Positions 1 to 4,995 of a DNA stretch of 9,105 nt are shown here, piece by piece; the stretch's first letter is position 1, and each line of letters opens with the position of its first letter. The notes under the pieces were generated by a model, which searched no databases, was not told the origin of the DNA, and worked only from the letters and a program-made list of their open reading frames with translations. The stretch covers positions 1-9,105 of the forward strand of contig CAKTGD010000061.1 in assembly GCA_934561335.1 (NCBI GenBank), in the 5' to 3' direction. This DNA comes from an uncultured Oscillospiraceae bacterium (GTDB lineage Bacteria; Bacillota_A; Clostridia; Oscillospirales; Oscillospiraceae). The translations under genes were made by a program, and so were the position numbers.

Positions 1-198
1 GAGGGCGAGAAGAAGTTCACCCTGGACTCCAAGGCGCCCGCCGGCGGCTATCAGGACTTCCTGATGAACGAGGCCCGTTATTCCCGCCTGACCCGCGAGT
101 TCCCCGAGCGTGCTGAGGTTCTCTTCAAGCGCAACGAGGACGAGGCCAAAGCCCGTTACGAGCACCTGCTGAAGCTCATCGAGATGTACGACAAGTAA
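1..198 (+). CDS. nifJ: Pyruvate:ferredoxin (flavodoxin) oxidoreductase, C-terminal end (partial)
   Basis: Only the last 65 codons are in the window; the frame is open from base 1 to the TAA at 196-198. The visible tail, with the stretches NEARYSRLTREFPERAE and ARYEHLLKLIEMYDK, matches the conserved C-terminus of single-chain pyruvate:ferredoxin oxidoreductase. This large cytoplasmic TPP and iron-sulfur enzyme oxidises pyruvate and CoA to acetyl-CoA and CO2 and reduces ferredoxin in anaerobes. The catalytic TPP and ferredoxin domains lie upstream of the window, so nothing can be said about their integrity. A textbook terminator follows about 45 bases after the stop, so the gene ends its transcription unit. 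A related 2-oxoacid oxidoreductase is possible, but the tail is typical of the pyruvate enzyme. Confidence 0.88.
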   Translation, partial: EGEKKFTLDSKAPAGGYQDFLMNEARYSRLTREFPERAEVLFKRNEDEAKARYEHLLKLIEMYDK

Positions 199-242
199 GA
201 GAGCATCCTGCAAAGGGCACGTAAGACAAGTATATAAGGTTT

Positions 243-277
243 AAGGACAGCGTGACGAAAGTCACGCTGTCCTTTTC
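243..277 (+). terminator. Intrinsic terminator of the pyruvate:ferredoxin oxidoreductase gene
   Basis: A perfect 14-bp stem: 243-256 (AAGGACAGCGTGAC) pairs with 261-274 (GTCACGCTGTCCTT). It is closed by a GAAA tetraloop (257-260), and the T-rich run continues through 276. The geometry is that of a strong rho-independent terminator reading on the plus strand. Confidence 0.93.
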
Positions 278-350
278 TCTGCCCGGCGCGGTTCCCGCTC
301 CCTTATCATGAAAAGCGGCAGTGGCAGGCTATGCAAAATTAAACCGATAT

Positions 351-425
351 AAAAAGACATAGCTTGCACGCTCTTTACAGGATGAGGTGACCACAACATT
401 CTGTGAGAAGCGCGCAAGCTATGTC
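351..425 (-). terminator. Long hairpin terminator of the ECF S-component unit
   Basis: Two 25-base arms, 356-380 and 401-425, form an almost complete inverted repeat. The outer 12 bp (GACATAGCTTGC / GCAAGCTATGTC) are perfect; further in there are two mismatches and two G-U pairs, around a 20-base loop. On the minus strand the hairpin is followed at once by five T residues (plus-strand A at 351-355). It therefore fits as the terminator of the minus-strand gene at 527-1090. The unusual length could also mark a stable 3' RNA end or a remnant of a small inverted-repeat element. Confidence 0.7.
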
Positions 426-526
426 TGAAACATTGTATTCAAGCACCAGGGCCGACGATCGACCGAGGCAGTATGGAAAAGGCCCTTATGGCGGCGTACA
501 CCTGTCAGCCTATTGGCAGCGGTGCA
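426..526. other. Gene-free 3' untranslated stretch
   Basis: This lies between the long hairpin and the stop codon of the ECF S component. I see no ORF with a ribosome binding site, no repeat and no further terminator. It would be the 3' untranslated region of the minus-strand transcript. Confidence 0.5.
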
Positions 527-1090
527 TTACGGCAACTGGAGGCTGGCCTTTTGCAGCGCCTTGCGCAGGGCGAGGCACAGCGGCGGCGCAATAATGATGG
601 CTACCGCGCCGTTGAAAAGAGAGGCCGGGATCTTCAAAACCAGTGCGGCGGCAGCCACGGAGACCGTCAGGCCGCCGAGAAGCAGTCCGTCATAGGCAAA
701 GGACTTGAAAAAGTAGAGGATGTAATAGGCAAGGCATCCCAATGCGGCAGCAGCCGTGCAGCGGCCGTACTTGGGGGTCGCCCGATCCTTCATGGCAAGA
801 CCGGCCACCAGACCCATGATGCCCTTGGTAATAAAGGTGATCCAGCATTCCGCTGCAAAGGCGGGGTTGGTCAGGTCGTACAGGGCAGACCCGAGGCCGG
901 ACGCCACGCCGCCCACAGGCCCGAACAACAGACCGGAAAGGCAGCACATAATGTTGGCCAGCGTAAAAGAGGTTCGCCCGCCGATGGCAATAGGCATGGT
1001 GATTCGCAGGTAGTTGCTGACGAAAACCAGCGCGCTCATCATGCCAAGCGCGGTCAGCTTATTGATGCTTTTCTGCTTAATGGGAAACAC
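527..1090 (-). CDS. ECF transporter S component (substrate-binding membrane subunit)
   Basis: A 187-residue, very hydrophobic protein with about six membrane segments. Conserved S-component features are SNYLRITMPIAIGG at about 25-38, the small-residue stretch LSGLLFGPVGGVASGLGSAL (51-70) followed by YDLTNP, and FITKGIMGLVAGLAM (86-100). This pattern resembles the HmpT/PF07155-type S components, which bind a vitamin or precursor and dock on the shared EcfA-EcfA'-EcfT module. The small-residue helix near the N-terminus is where S components contact EcfT. No ATPase or T subunit is adjacent, as expected for group II ECF systems. The start is GTG (1090-1088), chosen because AGGAG sits six bases upstream. 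No vitamin riboswitch is visible; control appears to come from the palindrome over the promoter. The substrate cannot be assigned from sequence. Confidence 0.85.
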   Translation of the reverse strand: MFPIKQKSINKLTALGMMSALVFVSNYLRITMPIAIGGRTSFTLANIMCCLSGLLFGPVGGVASGLGSALYDLTNPAFAAECWITFITKGIMGLVAGLAMKDRATPKYGRCTAAAALGCLAYYILYFFKSFAYDGLLLGGLTVSVAAAALVLKIPASLFNGAVAIIIAPPLCLALRKALQKASLQLP

Positions 1091-1112
1091 TTCCTTCTCC
1101 TAAGATGCCCTC

Positions 1113-1141
1113 ATCATAACAGCGAACTGGTATTATTGCAA
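1113..1141 (-). promoter_or_regulatory. Sigma-A promoter of the ECF S component
   Basis: On the minus strand: -35 TTGCAA (1141-1136), a 17-base spacer, and -10 TATGAT (1118-1113). AT-rich sequence upstream (about 1150-1165) could serve as an UP element. Predicted transcription start is near 1106, giving a leader of about 15 bases that leaves no room for a riboswitch. Confidence 0.75.
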
Positions 1142-1150
1142 ATACCAGTT
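1125..1150. promoter_or_regulatory. Palindromic operator over the -35 box
   Basis: A perfect inverted repeat, AACTGGTATT (1125-1134) - 6 bases - AATACCAGTT (1141-1150), whose centre contains the -35 hexamer TTGCAA. A dimeric repressor bound here would block RNA polymerase. The half-site resembles those of some GntR-family repressors, but I cannot name the regulator. On the plus strand the repeat is followed by T residues and could be read as a terminator, yet no plus-strand gene precedes it, so an operator is the better reading. Confidence 0.6.
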
Positions 1151-1202
1151 TTTTATAATATAGTAAGACCAGATCGGGCGTTGAAGCGATGTGTCACCCG
1201 TT

Positions 1203-1268
1203 GAAGGCGGGCGGCCTTCAGCAGGAGGAAATGGCAGGGGCTTTCATGCATCCCTGCCATTTCCTGCT
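1203..1268 (-). terminator. Hairpins downstream of trpB2, probable terminator
   Basis: Arms 1220-1239 and 1252-1268 pair over 17 bp (AGCAGG + AAATGGCAGGG with CCCTGCCATTTCCTGCT) with a three-base bulge at 1226-1228. A second small hairpin (GAAGGC 1203-1208 / GCCTTC 1214-1219) abuts it. The position, 12 bases past the trpB2 stop, suggests transcription termination or 3'-end protection. There is no T-run on the minus side, so efficiency is uncertain. Confidence 0.45.
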
Positions 1269-1280
1269 ATTTTCGTCCCT

Positions 1281-2672
1281 TTATTCGTTGCCGGGGAAGT
1301 TGGGGATGGTGGCAAAGCCGCGGGCCAGATCCGCGTCGGTGGGAATATAGTCGCCCATCTCGCCGTCGTTGTACTTGCCGTAGGCCACCATATCGAAGTA
1401 GCCGGTACCGGTCAGGCCGAACACAATGGTCTTTTCCTCGCCGGTTTCGCGGCACTTCACAGCCTCATCAATGGCAACACGGATGGCGTGGCTGCTCTCG
1501 GGCGCAGGCAGGATACCCTCGCAGCGGGCGAAAAACTCCGCCGCCTCAAAGACGCTGGTCTGCTCCACGCTGCGCGCCTCCAGATAGCCGTCGTGATAGA
1601 GCTGGGAGACGATCGCGCTCATGCCGTGGTAACGCAGGCCGCCGGCGTGGTTGGCCGAAGGAATGAAGCCGTTGCCCAGCGTGTACATCTTGGCCATGGG
1701 GCAGATCATGCCGGTGTCGCAGAAATCGTACTTGAATACGCCGCGGGTCAGGCTGGGGCAGGAGGCAGGCTCCACCGCGATAATGCGGTAGTCCGCTTCG
1801 CCGCGGAGCATCTGGCCTGCAAAGGGGGAGATCAGGCCGCCCAGATTGGAGCCGCCGCCGGCGCAGCCGATGATGATATCCGGCTTGATGCCGTACTTCT
1901 CCAGCGCGGACTGTGTCTCAAGGCCGATGACCGACTGGTGCAGCAGCACCTGATTGAGCACGCTGCCCAGCACATAGCGATACCCTTCACGGGAGGTGGC
2001 GGCCTCTACCGCCTCGCTGATGGCGCAGCCCAGAGAGCCGGTGGTATCGGGAAACTCCGCCAGAATCTTGCGGCCCACTTCGGTGGTGTTGGAGGGGGAC
2101 GGGGTCACATTCGCGCCGTAGGTGCGCATGACCTCGCGGCGGAAGGGCTTTTGCTCATAGGAGCACTTCACCATGAACACGCGGCAGTCCAGCCCCAGAT
2201 AGGCGCAGGCCATGCTCAGCGCCGTACCCCACTGGCCGGCGCCCGTCTCGGTGGTGACGCCCTTCAGGCCCTGCTGCTTGGCGTAATACGCCTGAGCAAT
2301 GGCGGAGTTCAGCTTGTGGCTGCCGGAGGTATTGTTGCCCTCGAACTTATAGTAAATTTTTGCGGGAGTGCCCAGCTTTTCCTCCAGGCAGTAGGCGCGG
2401 ACCAGCGGGGACGGCCGGTACATCTTGTAGAAATTGCGGATATCCTCGGGAATCTCAAAGTAGGCGGTGGTGTCGTCCAGCTCCTGCTTGACCAGCTCTG
2501 CGCAGAACACGCCGCCCAGCTCTTCGGCGGTCATGGGCTTCAGCGTACCGGGGTTCAGCAGCGGCGCAGGCTTGTTGACCATATCGGCCCGGACATTGTA
2601 CCAATATTTGGGCATCTCATCTTCAGAGAGATAGATTTTGTAGGGAATGTTTCTGTCTTTCAGCTCTTTCAT
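1281..2672 (-). CDS. trpB: TrpB2-type tryptophan synthase beta chain (PLP enzyme)
   Basis: A 463-residue PLP-dependent enzyme of the TrpB2 class, longer than ordinary TrpB (about 400) because of an extended N-terminal part. It joins indole to L-serine to give L-tryptophan in the cytoplasm. Visible motifs: NNTSGSHKLN (113-122) with the presumed PLP lysine K120; TETGAGQWG (141-149) with the catalytic glutamate E142; the phosphate-binding loop GCAGGGSNLGG (269-279); and PAPESSHA (389-396). The ATG at 2672 is preferred over upstream in-frame starts because AAAGGAG lies eight bases before it and the longer frames run through the T-box terminator. No trpA or other trp gene is adjacent. It may therefore use free indole, or work with an alpha chain elsewhere; TrpB2 enzymes generally bind TrpA poorly. 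Expression is governed by the tryptophan T-box just upstream. Confidence 0.95.
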   Translation of the reverse strand: MKELKDRNIPYKIYLSEDEMPKYWYNVRADMVNKPAPLLNPGTLKPMTAEELGGVFCAELVKQELDDTTAYFEIPEDIRNFYKMYRPSPLVRAYCLEEKLGTPAKIYYKFEGNNTSGSHKLNSAIAQAYYAKQQGLKGVTTETGAGQWGTALSMACAYLGLDCRVFMVKCSYEQKPFRREVMRTYGANVTPSPSNTTEVGRKILAEFPDTTGSLGCAISEAVEAATSREGYRYVLGSVLNQVLLHQSVIGLETQSALEKYGIKPDIIIGCAGGGSNLGGLISPFAGQMLRGEADYRIIAVEPASCPSLTRGVFKYDFCDTGMICPMAKMYTLGNGFIPSANHAGGLRYHGMSAIVSQLYHDGYLEARSVEQTSVFEAAEFFARCEGILPAPESSHAIRVAIDEAVKCRETGEEKTIVFGLTGTGYFDMVAYGKYNDGEMGDYIPTDADLARGFATIPNFPGNE

Positions 2673-2707
2673 GGTCGTTTCTCCTTTTATTTGTAAAGTT
2701 TTGTTGC

Positions 2708-2751
2708 AAAAATAAAATCTGTCCCATGGAAATTCTTCCATGGGACAGATT
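2708..2751 (-). terminator. T-box regulatory terminator
   Basis: A perfect 16-bp stem: 2716-2731 pairs with 2736-2751 (core CTGTCCCATGGAA / TTCCATGGGACAG) around a four-base loop. On the minus strand it is followed by TTTTATTTTT. Its 5' arm shares CAATCTGTCCC with the T-box antiterminator, so the two folds exclude each other. Confidence 0.93.
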
Positions 2752-3000
2752 GAAAAAAACAAATCTGCGGTACCACCCAAATTGGCAAAACGCCCGCTCT
2801 GCACGCACCACCATGCGCTCCGCCGGGATAACGGCCGCGGCTGCCGTCGGGTATTACTCGCTCCTTTGTCTGAGCTTTCTCCCCGCCCTCGTAAGTCCAT
2901 TCACCGTACATTCCACTGCCCCGCTCCCACCAGATACGCGGCTCTCTGAAAGCTTCCTGCACGGATACTCTTCTCACTCAACGGTTTGCTTTTTAATTAT
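2714..3000 (-). promoter_or_regulatory. Tryptophan T-box riboswitch (leader of trpB2)
   Basis: All main T-box parts can be read on the minus strand. Stem I has the loop-E motif GAAGAGTA (2973-2966), the AG box AGAGAGC (about 2947-2941) and GGTG (2931-2928). The specifier loop reads GAA-TGG-A, with the tryptophan codon UGG at 2899-2897. This loop is closed by GTGAG/CTTAC and CCGTGC/GTACGG. The T-box sequence GGGTGGTACCGCAG spans about 2778-2765, with the tRNA-acceptor-binding TGGT at 2775-2772. The antiterminator pairs GGG (2778-2776) with CCC (2744-2742), and CAGATT with AATCTG. It competes with the terminator at 2716-2751. Uncharged tRNA-Trp should stabilise the antiterminator and turn trpB2 on when tryptophan is scarce. 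Confidence 0.93.
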
Positions 3001-3006
3001 GGACGT

Positions 3007-3035
3007 ACTGTAACACGTTCCTCCCGGGTTGTCAA
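3007..3035 (-). promoter_or_regulatory. Promoter of the T-box/trpB2 transcript
   Basis: A consensus -35 TTGACA (3035-3030), 17-base spacer and -10 TACAGT (3012-3007) on the minus strand. The A/T-rich block at about 3042-3062 just upstream looks like an UP element. Predicted transcription start is close to 3000, immediately ahead of T-box stem I. Confidence 0.85.
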
Positions 3036-3065
3036 GAGGGAATTTTCGATTTTAAAAATTTTACT

Positions 3066-3932
3066 TTACAGCGCCCGCAGGAATTCCGGCTTCAGCCCCG
3101 CGCCGTTCAGTCCGGCCTGCACCTTTTCCAGCATGGCCTGACGGTCGCGGTTCAGCGTGCCCTTCAGCGTCAGATAATTGCTGGCGTGGTTCATGCGGAA
3201 CACGCTGCCCTCGGCGTCAATGGTTTGCAGCAGAAGCTCCGTCTCCTTCAGCACCTCGGCGGGATTGAGAAGGGTGAATTCCCCCGCCCTGACCCATTGC
3301 TCCAGCGGCGTACCCGGCTCCACCATCAGCGTCAGAAGGCCGATATACTCCGGCTTCATGGCGCTGAGCGCCTGCGCCGTGCCAACGGCATGCTCGCGCC
3401 ACAGCTCCGTGCTGCCAAGCCCCGAAATGGCCGTTACCGACAGGGCAAGGCCGCAGCGCCGCGCCTTCTGTCCTGCCGCCACGATGGCGGCGGCGGTATG
3501 GCCTTTCTGCATCCGCTCCAGCACCGCGTCGCAGCCGGATTCCAGCCCCATATATACCATTTGCAGCCCCCGTGCGCGCAGCAGCCGGAGGTCATCCTCC
3601 GACTTTACCTGCAAGCTGGCGGGCGAGGCATAGCAGGTAACGCGCTGGCACTCCGGAAACAGACCGTACACAAGGCCGAGAATCTGCACCAGATCGTCAG
3701 TTTTCCGCATCATGGCGTCGCCATCCGCCAGAAAGACCCGCTCGACTCGGCGGTACAGCTGACGGGCCGCCTCAAAATCCTCACGAATCTCCTCCATGGG
3801 CCGCATGGAAAAGCGCTTGTCATCATACATATCGCAGAAAGCGCAGCGATTGTGGCTGCACCCGTAGGTCACCTGTACGATCAGGCTGTACGCCTCGCTG
3901 GGCGGACGGTAGACCTTTCCCTTATATCGCAT
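3066..3932 (-). CDS. Radical SAM protein, CX4CX2C type, function unknown
   Basis: A 288-residue protein with a radical SAM fold. The iron-sulfur motif is VTYGCSHNRCAFCDMY, with cysteines C25, C30 and C33: CX4CX2C rather than the usual CX3CX2C. The YGCSHNxCxFC form recurs in a family of small anaerobic radical SAM proteins without known role. FLADGDAMM (67-75) fits the beta-strand glycine-rich SAM region, and MGLESG (128-133) is another radical SAM barrel motif. There is no extra cysteine cluster and no SPASM or B12 domain. The ATG at 3932 is chosen because AAAGGAG lies eight bases upstream; the ATG six bases earlier would sit only two bases from it. It is divergent from the SSB-like gene, and no terminator is evident before the next promoter. 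The substrate is unknown. Confidence 0.88.
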   Translation of the reverse strand: MRYKGKVYRPPSEAYSLIVQVTYGCSHNRCAFCDMYDDKRFSMRPMEEIREDFEAARQLYRRVERVFLADGDAMMRKTDDLVQILGLVYGLFPECQRVTCYASPASLQVKSEDDLRLLRARGLQMVYMGLESGCDAVLERMQKGHTAAAIVAAGQKARRCGLALSVTAISGLGSTELWREHAVGTAQALSAMKPEYIGLLTLMVEPGTPLEQWVRAGEFTLLNPAEVLKETELLLQTIDAEGSVFRMNHASNYLTLKGTLNRDRQAMLEKVQAGLNGAGLKPEFLRAL

Positions 3933-3953
3933 GGTCATCACTCCTTTGGAGCT

Positions 3954-3982
3954 ATTATGCCATAAAATCCGCGGTTTGAAAA
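3954..3982 (-). promoter_or_regulatory. Likely promoter of the radical SAM gene
   Basis: On the minus strand: -35-like TTTTCA (3982-3977), 17 bases, and -10 CATAAT (3959-3954), giving a start of transcription about 15-20 bases before the ATG. The -35 is only a partial match to consensus. Confidence 0.5.
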
Positions 3983-4040
3983 GCATATTCTTTTCCTGCG
4001 GCGCATAGGCTGTGGCATATCAACAAACGAGGTGGAGCAC

Positions 4041-4655
4041 ATGGAGAATAATTTCAACCGGGTGCAGCTGTGCGGCACAGTGGACAGCGAGCCCCTATTC
4101 AGCCACACCAATCATGGACTTTCCTTCTTTAAGTTTACGCTGAGCGTTGAGCGGCTCAGCGGCCTTACGGACAAGCTGCCGGTCATCGTTTCCGCGCCGC
4201 TGCTGGCCACCGTCCCCCTGCATATAGGCCGGATCGTGACGGTCCTGGGGCAGCTGCGCTCATACAACAACAAAAGCGGGCAGGGCAGCCGGCTGGTAAT
4301 CTCCGTCTTTGCCCACGTGCTGGAGGCAGGCGGCGACACACCGCTGAACCTGATCCAGCTCTCCGGCGTGCTGTGCAAGCCGCCGGTGCTGCGCCGCACG
4401 CCGCTGGGACGAGAGATCTGCGACATGATCCTGGCGGTGAACCGGCGATATGGCCGGGCGGATTATCTGCCCTGCATCGCTTGGGGCGCGGTAGCCCAGC
4501 AGACGGCGGCCATGACCACCGGCCAGCGGCTCACTGTGGAGGGTCGCGTCCAGAGCCGTACTTACACCAAGACCGAGGACGGCACCACCACCGAGCGCAC
4601 CGCCTATGAGGTTTCCATCATGCGCCCCGCCATGTTGGATGAGTTCTTACTTTGA
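4041..4655 (+). CDS. Single-stranded DNA-binding protein with two OB folds
   Basis: A 204-residue protein made of two SSB-like OB domains in tandem. Domain 1 (about 6-96, NRVQLCGTVDSEPLFSHTNH...) is divergent. Domain 2 (about 102-195) has the typical SSB order NLIQLSGVL, then PVLRRTPLGREICDMILAVNRRYG, PCIAWG and LTVEGRVQSRTY. Canonical bacterial SSB has one OB fold per chain, acts as a tetramer and ends in an acidic DDDIPF-like tail. Here the fold is doubled and the chain ends in DEFLL without such a tail. It may bind single-stranded DNA as a dimer and lack the usual partner-recruiting tip, so an accessory SSB is more likely than the housekeeping one. The ATG at 4041 is preferred because AGGTGG stands six bases ahead; a GTG at 4032 has no good RBS. 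The stop is followed directly by the next gene's promoter. Confidence 0.8.
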   Translation: MENNFNRVQLCGTVDSEPLFSHTNHGLSFFKFTLSVERLSGLTDKLPVIVSAPLLATVPLHIGRIVTVLGQLRSYNNKSGQGSRLVISVFAHVLEAGGDTPLNLIQLSGVLCKPPVLRRTPLGREICDMILAVNRRYGRADYLPCIAWGAVAQQTAAMTTGQRLTVEGRVQSRTYTKTEDGTTTERTAYEVSIMRPAMLDEFLL

Positions 4656-4656
4656 C

Positions 4657-4686
4657 TTGACGGGCCAGCCCATGGCGCCGTATAAT
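4657..4686 (+). promoter_or_regulatory. Promoter of the four-cysteine mini-protein gene
   Basis: -35 TTGACG (4657-4662), an 18-base spacer and a perfect -10 TATAAT (4681-4686), beginning two bases after the SSB-like stop codon. The predicted start near 4693 lies downstream of the in-frame ATG codons at 4606 and 4672, and so decides that the small gene starts later, at TTG 4723. Confidence 0.8.
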
Positions 4687-4722
4687 AACTGCATAACGGC
4701 GGCAGAAAGGGGGCGGCAGACG

Positions 4723-4893
4723 TTGGATAAATGCGAAAGCTGTGTATATTACAGCTACGACGAGACCTATGACGACTACATCTGCGAAATGGATCTGGAT
4801 GAGGACGAAATGGTGCGCTTTCTCACCAACCGGAGCGCCCAGTGTCCCTATTGGCGGCCGGGTGACGAGTACCGGACAGCCAGACGGCAATAA
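4723..4893 (+). CDS. DUF6472-like four-cysteine mini-protein
   Basis: A 56-residue protein with a KCESC pair (C4, C7) and two further cysteines at C21 and C41, an arrangement suggesting a small zinc-binding knuckle. The middle is very acidic and aromatic (YYSYDETYDDYICEMDLDEDE), followed by QCPYWRPGDEY. This matches the small DUF6472 family common in Clostridia, of unknown function; recognition is from memory of the motif. The TTG start is inferred: AAAGGGGG lies about nine bases upstream, and the promoter at 4657-4686 would start RNA after the earlier ATGs. If another promoter reads through, a longer N-terminus from 4672 is possible. Placement behind the SSB-like gene might mean shared use, but it has its own promoter. 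Confidence 0.78.
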   Translation: MDKCESCVYYSYDETYDDYICEMDLDEDEMVRFLTNRSAQCPYWRPGDEYRTARRQ

Positions 4894-4953
4894 ACAGCAA
4901 ACACACCGCACGCGGTTCCGACATAGAATGGAACGCGGGCGGTGTGCTGTTTT
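4893..4953 (+). terminator. Terminator of the mini-protein gene
   Basis: A long interrupted hairpin: CACACCGC (4902-4909) pairs with GCGGTGTG (4939-4946). CGCG and TTCC continue inward against GGAACGCG (4930-4937) with one mismatch and one bulge. AACAGC/GCTGTT extends it outward after a small bulge. A TTTT run (4950-4953) follows. It begins in the stop codon itself. Confidence 0.75.
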
Positions 4954-4995
4954 CCGGCTGCCGTCTGTAGTCTGCATTTTTTCAGGAGGTTTGCC

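Noticed and set aside
1125..1160. The AACTGGTATT/AATACCAGTT repeat as a plus-strand terminator
   Set aside because: It is followed by T residues, but no plus-strand gene lies upstream, whereas it coincides with the -35 box of a well-formed minus-strand promoter.
473..1204. A 243-codon plus-strand frame
   Set aside because: Antisense to the ECF S component; no RBS and a composition of Gly, Arg and Gln with no recognisable motif.
1191..2696. A 501-codon open frame on the plus strand
   Set aside because: It lies exactly antisense to trpB2, whose PLP motifs are unmistakable. The product is a low-complexity Ala/Gly/His mix typical of the reverse of GC-rich coding sequence.
1281..2900. trpB2 with a 76-residue N-terminal extension from ATG 2900
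   Set aside because: The extra codons run through the T-box specifier loop, antiterminator and terminator; the real start at 2672 has AAAGGAG and matches the family's N-terminus.
3186..3965. A 259-codon plus-strand frame
   Set aside because: Antisense to the radical SAM gene; no RBS and no domain.
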